Below are positions 1 through 7,013 of a stretch of 64,000 nt of DNA, piece by piece (position 1 is the stretch's first letter; every line of letters begins with the position of its first letter). The position numbers and the translations under genes are program-made. The DNA is from Senegalimassilia sp003474385. Lineage in GTDB: Bacteria > Actinomycetota > Coriobacteriia > Coriobacteriales > Eggerthellaceae. The stretch spans positions 124,001 through 188,000 of the forward strand of contig NZ_QUCY01000002.1 of the NCBI RefSeq assembly GCF_003474385.1, read 5' to 3'. The notes beneath the pieces were generated by a model, which saw only the letters and a program-made list of their open reading frames with translations, was not told the DNA's origin and did not search any database.

Positions 1-639
1 GTGGAACAGATCGTCAACGTCCTTGAAGCCCGATGCTACGCCTGAGATCTTGTTCTCCTGCGCCGCCATCTCCTGCAGTTCCTCGAAGGCGTCGACCAGC
101 AACGTATCGATGCCCGTGAACGCGCTGGACACGCGCTTCTCCGTGACCGCGAACAGCGTTTTCTCCGCCTGCTCCACGACAACGCCCAGGTCGTCGGGAG
201 CATCGTAGGCAAGCGAGCGGATTTCCCCGGATGCGCGGATCAGATCGCGCAGGATGGATGTGCGCTTGACGATCTCAACATGATTCTGCCAATTGACCAG
301 GGCGAACGAATTGCTGGCAAGCTCCAGGATGTACGCCTGGCCGCCAACGGCTTCCAACTGGCCCGTGGCCTTCAGGTTGTCGGCAACCGAAATCTGGTCA
401 AGGGGGATGTGACGCGTGTAGAGGTCGAGCATGGCCTCGAAAATGCGCTGATGGGCAGCTCGATAGAAGTTGTCAGGGATAAGTTTGGCGGCAACGTCCT
501 CGATGGCCTCCTGGTTGAGCAGGCACGCCGCCAACACCGATTTCTCGGCTTCTATGTTCTGAGGCTCCATTTTGCGAATCGAGGAGCTCTCAGGCACCTC
601 AGGGGCGAAATCGGGATTGTAGGGAACGTCAACGGGCAT
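1..639 (-). CDS. dnaB: Replicative DNA helicase DnaB, N-terminal part (gene runs off the window)
   Basis: DnaB is the hexameric helicase that unwinds DNA ahead of the replisome. Only the first 213 codons lie in the window. The protein shows the DnaB N-terminal domain: an NIEAEKSVLAACL stretch, DNFYRAAHQRIFEAM and a GGQAYILELA segment. It ends at the start of the linker and ATPase domain (SGVASGFKDVDDL). I chose the ATG at 639 because AAAGGA lies 8 nt upstream; an ATG at 648 abuts the same Shine-Dalgarno. It follows rplI after a terminator, the common rpsF-ssb-rpsR-rplI-dnaB order. The ATPase motifs are outside the window. Confidence 0.93.
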   Translation of the reverse strand, partial: MPVDVPYNPDFAPEVPESSSIRKMEPQNIEAEKSVLAACLLNQEAIEDVAAKLIPDNFYRAAHQRIFEAMLDLYTRHIPLDQISVADNLKATGQLEAVGGQAYILELASNSFALVNWQNHVEIVKRTSILRDLIRASGEIRSLAYDAPDDLGVVVEQAEKTLFAVTEKRVSSAFTGIDTLLVDAFEELQEMAAQENKISGVASGFKDVDDLFH

Positions 640-734
640 GCTGCTCATCCTTTCTTGTACCCGGCTTATCATACCGCACTCGGAGTTGAGCCGCGGATGC
701 CGCAGAGCGTCACCCGAACACTAACATCCCCCAA

Positions 735-770
735 ATAGAAAAATCCCCCGCACTAATGTGCGAGGGATTT
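735..770 (-). terminator. Intrinsic terminator after rplI
   Basis: Read on the minus strand, a 13-bp stem (741-753 with 758-770) with a short loop is followed by a U-rich tail (TTTTTCTATTT). It lies 25 bp past the rplI stop and would separate the ribosomal-protein operon from dnaB. Confidence 0.85.
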
Positions 771-794
771 GCTAGTTCGCTTTAAAGCGCTGAG

Positions 795-1322
795 TTATTC
801 AGCGGCCTCTTCAGCAGCAGCCTCCTCGGCGACAGCCTCGGTCTCGACCTCTTCGGCCTCTTCCTCGGCAGCAACCTCGTCGATGCCCACCAGCAGCGTA
901 ACCGTGGCCTTGATGTCACGGTAGATGGAGATGACGACCTCGTGCTGACCGGCGGTCTTGATGGCCTTGCCAGCCTCGACGCGACGGCGGTCGATCTCCA
1001 CGCCCAGAGCCTCCTTGATGGCCTCGGCGATCTGGGTGGCGGTGACGGAGCCGAACAGCTGGCCCTCTTCGCCGACCTTCGCGTCGACCTTCACGGAAGC
1101 ACCGTCGAGCACGGACTTCAGCTTCTCAGCATCGGCCAGACGAGTAGCCTCGCGCTTGGCGATGTTGTTCTTGCGCATCTCCAGCTGCTTCAGGTTGCCC
1201 TTCGTAGCCAGGATGGCGATGCCCTGCGGCATCAGGTAGTTGTTGGCAAAACCGGGGGCCACGTCCACGACGTCGCCTTCGCCGCCCTTGCCCTTGAGCT
1301 CTTGGAGCAGGATGACTTTCAT
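795..1322 (-). CDS. rplI: 50S ribosomal protein L9
   Basis: L9 binds domain V of 23S rRNA and helps reading-frame fidelity. The N-terminal domain is canonical (MKVILLQELKGKGGEGDVV, then GFANNYLMPQGIA), joined by the long helix to the C-terminal domain. At 175 aa it is about 25 residues longer than most L9 proteins; the excess is a Glu/Ala-only tail after about residue 150. It is the last gene of the rpsF-ssb-rpsR-rplI operon, starting 15 bp after rpsR with a GGAGGAACC-type ribosome binding site. The tail may be disordered and is the only odd feature. Confidence 0.96.
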   Translation of the reverse strand: MKVILLQELKGKGGEGDVVDVAPGFANNYLMPQGIAILATKGNLKQLEMRKNNIAKREATRLADAEKLKSVLDGASVKVDAKVGEEGQLFGSVTATQIAEAIKEALGVEIDRRRVEAGKAIKTAGQHEVVISIYRDIKATVTLLVGIDEVAAEEEAEEVETEAVAEEAAAEEAAE

Positions 1323-1337
1323 GGTTCCTCCTTGCGC

Positions 1338-1598
1338 CTAGCGATTGCGGCGGTCGCCACGGCCGCTAATTGCGGGAACCGCGTAGGGCATCAGAGCCAT
1401 CTCGCGAGCGCGCTTCACGGCGTTCGCGATGTCACGCTGGTGCTGGGTGCAGGCACCCGTCACGCGGCGCGGCTTGATCTTCCCGCGGTCGGTAACATAC
1501 TTGCGCAGCATCTGAGTATCTTTGTAGTCGATGTACTCCGCGTCCTCTTTGCAGAACTGGCAGTACTTGCGACGAGGCTGCTTCGCGTAGTCGGACAT
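1338..1598 (-). CDS. rpsR: 30S ribosomal protein S18
   Basis: S18 pairs with S6 on the 30S platform. The 86-aa protein has the S18 core (KYVTDRGKIKPRRVTG, QHQRDIANAVKRAR). It carries a CQFC pair near residue 13 plus a further Cys and His (ACTQHQ), so it looks like the zinc-binding form of S18. It sits between ssb and rplI in the same transcription unit, with gaps of under 20 bp on both sides. Assignment is secure; zinc binding is inferred from the cysteines. Confidence 0.96.
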   Translation of the reverse strand: MSDYAKQPRRKYCQFCKEDAEYIDYKDTQMLRKYVTDRGKIKPRRVTGACTQHQRDIANAVKRAREMALMPYAVPAISGRGDRRNR

Positions 1599-1616
1599 TT
1601 GGTAAACCTCTTTCGC

Positions 1617-2084
1617 TTAAAACGGGATGTCTTCGTCGTAAACCGAAGCAGAGGCATCTACAATCGGAGCTGCAACGGGAGCGGCCATCGGAGCGGACTG
1701 CGGCGCATAACCTGCGGTCATGCCGTTGTCGTAACCCTGGTTGGCGTTATTACCGTTGCGGCTGGACATGAACTCCAACTCGTCGACGATCACTTCAAGC
1801 TTGCTGCGGCGCTGACCGTCGCGCTCCCACGAGCTGTAACGAAGCTTGCCCTCGATGGCCACTTTCGTGCCCTTCGTAAGGTAGGGCTGCAGCTTCTCGC
1901 CACGGGTGCCGAACATGGTGCAGTCGACGAAGTTCGGGTAGTCCTCCCATTCGCCGGTCTGCTGGTTCTTGCGGCGGTCGTTGACCGCAACGCCGAACCC
2001 CAGGATGGCCATACCGCTTTGCGTGGAACGAATTTCGGCGTCGCGCGTAAGATTTCCGCTGATCATGACACGATTGATGCTCAT
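1617..2084 (-). CDS. ssb: Single-stranded DNA-binding protein SSB
   Basis: SSB coats single-stranded DNA at forks and recruits repair and replication partners. The N-terminal OB fold is clear (MSINRVMISGNLTRDAEIR, then WEDYPNFVDCTMFGTRGEKL). An Asn/Gln/Ala/Pro-rich flexible linker follows from about residue 112. The last residues are DEDIPF, the conserved acidic C-terminal tip that binds partner proteins. At 155 aa its length is normal. It lies between rpsF and rpsR, as in most Gram-positive genomes, and is co-transcribed with them. Confidence 0.96.
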   Translation of the reverse strand: MSINRVMISGNLTRDAEIRSTQSGMAILGFGVAVNDRRKNQQTGEWEDYPNFVDCTMFGTRGEKLQPYLTKGTKVAIEGKLRYSSWERDGQRRSKLEVIVDELEFMSSRNGNNANQGYDNGMTAGYAPQSAPMAAPVAAPIVDASASVYDEDIPF

Positions 2085-2133
2085 GTGTATCTACCTCTTC
2101 TCATGCTGGGACCCTGTGGGCCCCTACGTAATC

Positions 2134-2427
2134 CTATTCGCGGTCGGTGCGCTTTACGATCATGTGGCGAACAACGACATCAGAGATGCGCAGCACGCGA
2201 TCGAGTTCTGCAACCTCGGCGGGATCAGCGTGGAAATCGATGAGGGTGTAGACACCGTCGGTCAGACCATTGATCTCGTAAGCGAGTTTACGCTTGCCCC
2301 ACTCGTCAACGTTGTCGACGGAACCCTCGGCGGACGTGATAACGCCCTGGATACGATTCATCGTATTTGCACGGGTTTCCTCGTCGGTAGACGGAGCAAC
2401 AATAAACAGCAGTTCGTAAGCCTTCAT
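2134..2427 (-). CDS. rpsF: 30S ribosomal protein S6
   Basis: S6 is the S18 partner on the 30S platform. The 97-aa protein starts MKAYELLFIVAP and carries the family core (WGKRKLAYEINGLTDGVYTLIDF). The ATG at 2427 is preceded by a perfect AGGAGGTGA ribosome binding site; the open frame extends 16 codons further upstream but without such a site. It is the first gene of the rpsF-ssb-rpsR-rplI operon. A GC-rich hairpin just upstream (2453-2483) may be a translational control element. Confidence 0.95.
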   Translation of the reverse strand: MKAYELLFIVAPSTDEETRANTMNRIQGVITSAEGSVDNVDEWGKRKLAYEINGLTDGVYTLIDFHADPAEVAELDRVLRISDVVVRHMIVKRTDRE

Positions 2428-2452
2428 CAGCTCACCTCCTTTGGACTTTACG

Positions 2453-2483
2453 GCCCCGGGCTGGTGAAGGCGCACACCGGGGC
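2453..2483 (-). promoter_or_regulatory. Possible S6:S18-type leader hairpin upstream of rpsF
   Basis: A 7-bp GC stem (2453-2459 with 2477-2483) enclosing a 17-nt loop sits about 25 nt upstream of the rpsF start. rpsF leaders in many bacteria carry an RNA structure bound by the S6:S18 complex for autoregulation. Position and size fit, but I did not verify the conserved CCG bulge, so this is tentative. Confidence 0.3.
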
Positions 2484-2670
2484 AGGAATTAGCCTGACTA
2501 TATTATCAAGCCCGATTCCTCAATGCCAGCCTTTCACCTTGCTTTCTTCCTTCTGCACCGTTTCAACACATCGCCGCACCTCAGACGGCAGGCCCCTGCT
2601 CCACAGCCCGTCATCTGCCCGCATCTCCAACTATAGGTACTCCATCTTGCAGGACCCTTGTTGAAATGAC

Positions 2671-2709
2671 GAAGGCGGTTCACCTGAACCTTGCAGGTGA
2701 ACCGCCTTC
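2671..2709. repeat. Perfect 16-bp inverted repeat with 7-nt spacer
   Basis: 2671-2686 is exactly complementary to 2694-2709. It lies about 170 bp downstream of the minus-strand gene ending at 2882 and upstream of the rpsF operon. Neither side has a convincing T-run, so it may be a terminator without a U-tail or a protein-binding palindrome. The rest of 2484-2881 shows nothing else I can name. Confidence 0.5.
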
Positions 2710-2881
2710 ACGTCTATCGCCAGCCCATTGCGTAGCCGGATAAGCTTGCACGGCTTACCCATTTCATACCGTTCAAGCTTCCTATCGACATTCTTTCAGA
2801 AGAACGCGATGCCTAGCTTTCGGAAAGAATCATCGTCTGATTCGTTTCGCCGTCACCAATCATCGTCCGAGTCGCTTGGGT

Positions 2882-3424
2882 TTATTCCTCTTCGGAACCC
2901 TCGCCCACCACTTCGAACTCAGCCTCATCCTCTGCGGTGTACTTCTCGTCGATCTCATCGTCGCTGTACTCGCCCGGGGCCTTCAGAGCGATCATGAAGT
3001 TCGGGGCCTCGCCGATGTATGCCGGCTCGTCCTCGAACTCGACAACACCATCCTCGGAGCACTCGTACAGATAGCCCACAGCAAAGCCTTTATCTGCGCC
3101 GGGCACGCCGCCCTCGGCGATAAGAGCATCCTTCGTGCCCTCATCAACCTCGACATAACCGTCGTAGCAGAGCGCATAAGCCTGCGCGCCCTGGGCATGC
3201 TGCACCGTATGACGAGCTGCGTTGAAACACGCCTCCACAGACTCGCCAGGGTGGTTCTCGATGAACAGGTTCTCCTTGACCGCCAGCGCGGTGAAGGGGA
3301 CCACTTCGTTGCTCTGGGTCAGCTTCTGCTTCGCCTCATCCAGCGAGAACAGCAGCACCTTTTCCAAGATTTCGGGGATCTCGGGAACTTCATTATCCTG
3401 ATTTTCAACAACGCGATCTGCCAT
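2882..3424 (-). CDS. Acidic protein of unknown function
   Basis: I do not recognise this 180-aa protein. It starts MADRVVENQDNEV with AAAGGA 7 nt upstream; the open frame extends 19 codons further without a ribosome site. It is strongly acidic, with a central region of mixed strands and helices (LALKAPGEYS-like segments near the end, ACFNAARHTVQHAQ in the middle) and an almost purely Asp/Glu C-terminus. No signal peptide or membrane segment is visible, so it is probably cytoplasmic. It stands alone between two inverted repeats, downstream of a MarR-type gene on the same strand. Confidence 0.7.
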   Translation of the reverse strand: MADRVVENQDNEVPEIPEILEKVLLFSLDEAKQKLTQSNEVVPFTALAVKENLFIENHPGESVEACFNAARHTVQHAQGAQAYALCYDGYVEVDEGTKDALIAEGGVPGADKGFAVGYLYECSEDGVVEFEDEPAYIGEAPNFMIALKAPGEYSDDEIDEKYTAEDEAEFEVVGEGSEEE

Positions 3425-3452
3425 TGCCGTATCCTTTCGATTCTTTACAATG

Positions 3453-3508
3453 CGAAAGCCACGCCCCCGCATGCATTTCATAATGCATCCAGTGTAGCGT
3501 GGCTTTCG
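3453..3508 (-). terminator. Hairpin between the MarR gene and the acidic-protein gene
   Basis: An 11-bp perfect inverted repeat (3453-3463 with 3498-3508) encloses a second small palindrome (ATGCAT at 3471-3476 and 3483-3488). It is 50 bp past the MarR-type stop and just upstream of the next start. No strong U-tail follows, so termination is only a possibility. Confidence 0.4.
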
Positions 3509-3558
3509 ACCCGCGATATCGTTGTTGCAACGAACCGCTGAAAATCCGCGTTCAGGCT

Positions 3559-4032
3559 TTAGCGACGATGACGCTTGCGGCGCACCTTGTAGCCCTTCTT
3601 CTTGCCGCAGATGCCCTTATCCTTCATTGCCAGGATCAGCTTCTCGGTGATGGCGTCGAGCTGGGCGACCTCTTCGGCGCTCAAGCAGGAGATGATGTCC
3701 TCGGCGGTCTTATCGTTGGCTGCAACGCGCTTCTCCGCAAGCTCACGGCCAAGATCGGTCAGCTTCACCGTGTAGGTGCGCGGCTGATCGACCGACTCGA
3801 TGGTCACATAACCGTTGCGCTCAGCCTTCTTCACGATGTCCTTAAGGTTGCTGCGATTCATACCCAGCGTCTTGGTGAGATCGCGCTGCGTAGCGCCATC
3901 ATCAACCAACAGCGCCTGAAGCAGTGCGCCCTGACCACGCTTAAAGCTCTTCGGACCGTTCTTGCGGAACGCCAGGCGTACAAGCTTGTTTGCTTTCTTC
4001 ATCTGAGCCAAAGACTTTGCGGCTTCGTTCAT
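3559..4032 (-). CDS. MarR-family transcriptional regulator
   Basis: A 157-aa winged-helix protein. Helix-turn-helix residues lie at about 43-66 (DGATQRDLTKTLGMNRSNLK) followed by the wing (VTIESVDQPRTYTVKLTDLG), the typical MarR order. The C-terminus is very basic (GKKKGYKVRRKRHRR), which is unusual and could add non-specific DNA contact. A ribosome site (GAAAGGAACC) precedes the ATG. No adjacent efflux or enzyme gene suggests a target; the upstream side has a parS site and tRNA-Ser genes. The ligand is unknown. Confidence 0.85.
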   Translation of the reverse strand: MNEAAKSLAQMKKANKLVRLAFRKNGPKSFKRGQGALLQALLVDDGATQRDLTKTLGMNRSNLKDIVKKAERNGYVTIESVDQPRTYTVKLTDLGRELAEKRVAANDKTAEDIISCLSAEEVAQLDAITEKLILAMKDKGICGKKKGYKVRRKRHRR

Positions 4033-4115
4033 GGTGGTTCCTTTCTATACCGATAAGGTAAGGCGATCTTCGAATAACCTGAGTATACGAGTGTTGCCCA
4101 CACAGTGTTTCACGT

Positions 4116-4131
4116 GAAACACTGTTATCCA
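4116..4131. other. parS centromere site
   Basis: Perfect 16-bp TGTTTCACGTGAAACA, the Bacillus-type ParB-binding site. The palindrome extends to 24 bp (4112-4135). It is intergenic, upstream of the MarR-type gene, and is the leftmost of the set. Confidence 0.93.
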
Positions 4132-4240
4132 TAAACACTCCGTGGATTACTATTTCCCCAGGTTATATTCATACCTATGATTATTCATGAATAAGATTCT
4201 TTCTTGAAAATCCCAAAGCAATAATGCAATTGCCCGGAAA

Positions 4241-4270
4241 ATGAAAAAGCCCCTGCATTTGCAAGGGCTT
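4241..4270 (-). terminator. Terminator of the tRNA-Ser pair
   Basis: On the minus strand a stem AAGCCCTTGC / GCAGGGGCTT closes with a short loop and is followed by TTTTTCATTTT, 10 nt past the tRNA-Ser(CGA) 3' end. Confidence 0.8.
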
Positions 4271-4279
4271 CAAGTTTCC

Positions 4280-4372
4280 TGGCGGAGGAGGAGGGATTCG
4301 AACCCTCGTCACCGGGGTTTCCGGTGAAACGGTTTTCGAGACCGCCGCATTCAACCACTCTGCCACCCCTCC
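4280..4372 (-). tRNA. tRNA-Ser (anticodon CGA)
   Basis: Type II tRNA of about 90 nt with encoded CCA. The acceptor strand GGAGGGG pairs with CTCCTCC; the anticodon loop reads TCTCGAAAA, giving CGA (reads UCG). A long variable arm and a GGTTCGAATCC T-loop are visible. Confidence 0.95.
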
Positions 4373-4448
4373 GCATGGGGTGGGTCGGCTGGGTATTTAT
4401 GCCGACCTACAAAAAAGGCGTTACCGTAAAGGTTCCGCCGGGATAATC

Positions 4449-4540
4449 TGGCGGAGAGATGGGGATTCGAACCCCAGATACGCTTTTGGCGTATACACGA
4501 TTTCCAATCGTGCACCTTCGGCCAGCTCGGTCATCTCTCC
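4449..4540 (-). tRNA. tRNA-Ser (anticodon GGA)
   Basis: Type II tRNA with encoded CCA. Acceptor GGAGAGA pairs with TCTCTCC; the anticodon loop ATTGGAAAT gives GGA (reads UCU/UCC). A long variable arm is present. It lies 76 bp upstream of tRNA-Ser(CGA) and is probably co-transcribed with it. Confidence 0.95.
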
Positions 4541-4613
4541 GCTTGCTTACAGCTTGCATTACATTCACGTTTTCTCTCGTGCGCTCATGCAGCGGTTAAG
4601 TATTTTACACTAT

Positions 4614-5429
4614 CTAGTACGAACTCACAAGAGAAAAATACTCATTGTTTTTGCCATTTTTCGCAACTTGCAGCGGAACGTCGAACAGCGAGCTCATCAT
4701 CTGGTCGGTCAGCATCTCCTCTTTCGCCCCGTCAGCGAACAACCTTCCCTCTTTGACCAGGACCAAACGTTTGATCTCGGGGATGATGTCCTCCGGATAG
4801 TGGGTGATCAGCACGATACCCTTGCCCGCCTTTGCAAGGTCGCGCATGCTCGAGCGCACATAGTACATGCCTTCCGGGTCCAGGCCCGTGCACGGCTCGT
4901 CAAGCAACAACGTGCTCGGATCGTGCACGAGGGCGCGAGCGAAGAGCACGCGGCGTGCCTGACCGCTCGACATGGTCATGATGTCCTGATCGGCAAGCTT
5001 CGCCACGCCCAGCATCTCCATAGCCTCAAGCGCCTTCGTGTGCGTGCGCTCATCCGGATGAACGTGACGCGGAAGGCCGAGCGTGCCGAACAGGCCGCCT
5101 TCCACAATATCCACGGCAGGTAGATGGACGTTGATCTGCGCCTGCATGGTAGATGACACGATTCCCAGCGTTTTGCGCACATCCACCAACGTCGCACGCG
5201 GGTTGCCGTTGAACTTCACCGGAGGCTGCTCACGGTATAGCGGCATCATCTCCCTGGTGATCAGCTTCACGAACGTCGATTTGCCGGCGCCGTTCGGACC
5301 TAAAAGCGCGATGTTCTCCCCTTTAGCAAGCAAGAACTTATCAACGTGCAGGATTGTACGGCCCGCTCGCACGACCTTGGCATCGTTGAGCTCGAACAGA
5401 GGCTGCACTTCGGTGTTTTCTTCGCTCAT
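4614..5429 (-). CDS. Stand-alone ABC-type ATPase
   Basis: A 271-aa ABC ATPase. Visible motifs are Walker A (GPNGAGKST, about residue 46), the signature MSSGQARRVLFARAL (about residue 154), Walker B (STLLLDEPCTGLDP) and a switch His (ITHYPED). It resembles the YlmA/ModF-like soluble ATPases. No permease or substrate-binding gene adjoins, so it may act with a membrane partner elsewhere or alone. I placed the start at MSEEN; six upstream codons remain open. It is followed directly by the two tRNA-Ser genes and preceded by a terminator. Confidence 0.88.
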   Translation of the reverse strand: MSEENTEVQPLFELNDAKVVRAGRTILHVDKFLLAKGENIALLGPNGAGKSTFVKLITREMMPLYREQPPVKFNGNPRATLVDVRKTLGIVSSTMQAQINVHLPAVDIVEGGLFGTLGLPRHVHPDERTHTKALEAMEMLGVAKLADQDIMTMSSGQARRVLFARALVHDPSTLLLDEPCTGLDPEGMYYVRSSMRDLAKAGKGIVLITHYPEDIIPEIKRLVLVKEGRLFADGAKEEMLTDQMMSSLFDVPLQVAKNGKNNEYFSLVSSY

Positions 5430-5450
5430 ACACCCATTCCTTCCCAAACG

Positions 5451-5484
5451 AAGAAGGGAACCCGTTGAAACGGGTTCCCTTCTT
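5451..5484 (-). terminator. Strong hairpin after the parvulin lipoprotein gene
   Basis: A perfect 14-bp inverted repeat with a 6-nt loop (5451-5464 with 5471-5484), 27 bp past the lipoprotein stop. The minus-strand tail (CGTTTGGG) is only weakly U-rich. Confidence 0.65.
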
Positions 5485-5510
5485 ATACTTGCTTCACGCG
5501 CCCTTGCAGG

Positions 5511-6725
5511 CTAGTTTGCCGAAGACTTTCCATCTGCGTCGGCAGCGCTGGCGGAGTTGTCAGCGGAACCATCGGTACTGGCAGAGGCGTCTCCATCCGT
5601 CGAGTCAGCAGCCGAAACGTTGGTATCGGCGTTATCAGTGCTGTTGGAATCCTCGGTCTGATACTTGGACATATCAACGTCGTAGGGCAGGCCGGAGGGC
5701 ATGTCGTTGATCTTGAGGTCAGAAGACTCCTTCTTCTCCTTCAGCCAGTTCTGGTAGTTCGTAGTCTGGCCCTGAGACTGCAGCGACTGCTTGATGGTCT
5801 CCTGCCACTCGGAGGGAATCTGGTCGAGGCTGGTGATCTTCACCGTCTCGGTGCCGTCGTCGGCTTTCTCCTTCGGAGCGTTGTACACGTCGGTGCACTT
5901 GATGATATGGATGCCGTAGCTGCTGGTAACCAAACCGCTGACCTGGTCTTTTTCAAGGCCGCTCAGCGCATCCGTGTACTCCTTCACAAACGAGCTGGTC
6001 TTATCCCAACCCACATCGCCGCCAGCGTCCTTGGAACCCGTGTCCTTGGAGTACTGCTTGGCAGCCTCGGCGAAGTCGAGCTCACCGGAGTTGATCTTGT
6101 TCAGCACGTCCTGAGCGGTTGCCTCGTCATCGGAATCGAACAGGATGTGGCTGGAACGCTTGGCGCCGTCGTAGGCGCTGGCGTACATCTGCGCGTACTG
6201 GAGCATGTCGTCGTTGGAAGGCTCCTCGCTGGAGGTGAAGGTGTTGTACAGCTCCTTTGCCTTCAGCTGCAGCTCGATCTCGGAACGATACTCGTCCTCG
6301 GTCATGCCAGCCTGCTCGAGAGCGGACTGCCACTTCTCGTCGCTGTCGTAGTTGGACTTCATCTTGTCGACATAGCTATCGACCTCGGAGCTGTCGACGG
6401 TAACGCCCTTTTCCTCGGCGCCGGAGTTGATAAGCTCGCGCGTGACGTACGTGTTGATGATCTGCTCGCGCACGCCTGCCGGATCGGTGCCCATCTGAGC
6501 CAGGTAGTTGCCCCAAGAATCCTCGTCGGTCAGACCCTGCTGCTCGCGAACGCTTTGGATATAGTCGGTAACCGTGTCCTCGTAGATTTCGGTACCGTTA
6601 ATGGTGGCGGCCACCGCGCCCGAACCGGAGTTCTGGTTATTGCTGGAGCAGCCGGCAACGCCCATGATGCACGCCGCCGAAAGACCCATCGCGCAAACCG
6701 TTGAGATAATGCGAGATGCCTTCAT
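5511..6725 (-). CDS. SurA/PrsA-like peptidyl-prolyl isomerase lipoprotein
   Basis: Likely an extracytoplasmic folding factor that isomerises X-Pro bonds in secreted proteins. The 404-aa product begins MKASRIISTVCAM with a hydrophobic signal and a lipobox (GVAGC, Cys about residue 26), so it should be lipid-anchored. A SurA-like N-domain (TINGTEIYEDTVTDYI) is followed by a parvulin domain (SSHILFDSDDEATAQDVLNKI, then DTGSKDAGGDVGW and YGIHIIKC). The last 60 residues are Ser/Asp/Ala/Asn-rich and probably disordered. The ATG at 6725 follows AGGAAGG; the 40 upstream open codons do not look coding. Confidence 0.88.
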   Translation of the reverse strand: MKASRIISTVCAMGLSAACIMGVAGCSSNNQNSGSGAVAATINGTEIYEDTVTDYIQSVREQQGLTDEDSWGNYLAQMGTDPAGVREQIINTYVTRELINSGAEEKGVTVDSSEVDSYVDKMKSNYDSDEKWQSALEQAGMTEDEYRSEIELQLKAKELYNTFTSSEEPSNDDMLQYAQMYASAYDGAKRSSHILFDSDDEATAQDVLNKINSGELDFAEAAKQYSKDTGSKDAGGDVGWDKTSSFVKEYTDALSGLEKDQVSGLVTSSYGIHIIKCTDVYNAPKEKADDGTETVKITSLDQIPSEWQETIKQSLQSQGQTTNYQNWLKEKKESSDLKINDMPSGLPYDVDMSKYQTEDSNSTDNADTNVSAADSTDGDASASTDGSADNSASAADADGKSSAN

Positions 6726-6901
6726 AAAACCCTTCCTCAAACGCACAAAACCGCTGGATAAACGCGTCCCACGGTCAAATCGAATGTCTCGTGCGTATTT
6801 TCCCACACGGCGGAATACGCCTTTCTCCCAGCACAATATGCCCATGCAGGTTTCACAGGAGATTGGGTTTTCCTACAACATTCGGGGTACTTCCCCATAA
6901 G

Positions 6902-6927
6902 AAAAGGCGGCCCGGAGGCCGCCTTTT
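6902..6927 (-). terminator. Terminator after typA (symmetrical)
   Basis: An 11-bp stem AAAAGGCGGCC / GGCCGCCTTTT with a 4-nt loop and T-runs on both strands, 87 bp past the typA stop. It can work in both directions. Confidence 0.88.
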
Positions 6928-7013
6928 GGAGTTCAAGCTGATTCTATCGCGCTTTGCCAGCGCTTAATCACACCACGTCCGAATGCAAGTTCGATACGGA
7001 AATGGCTTTTGCG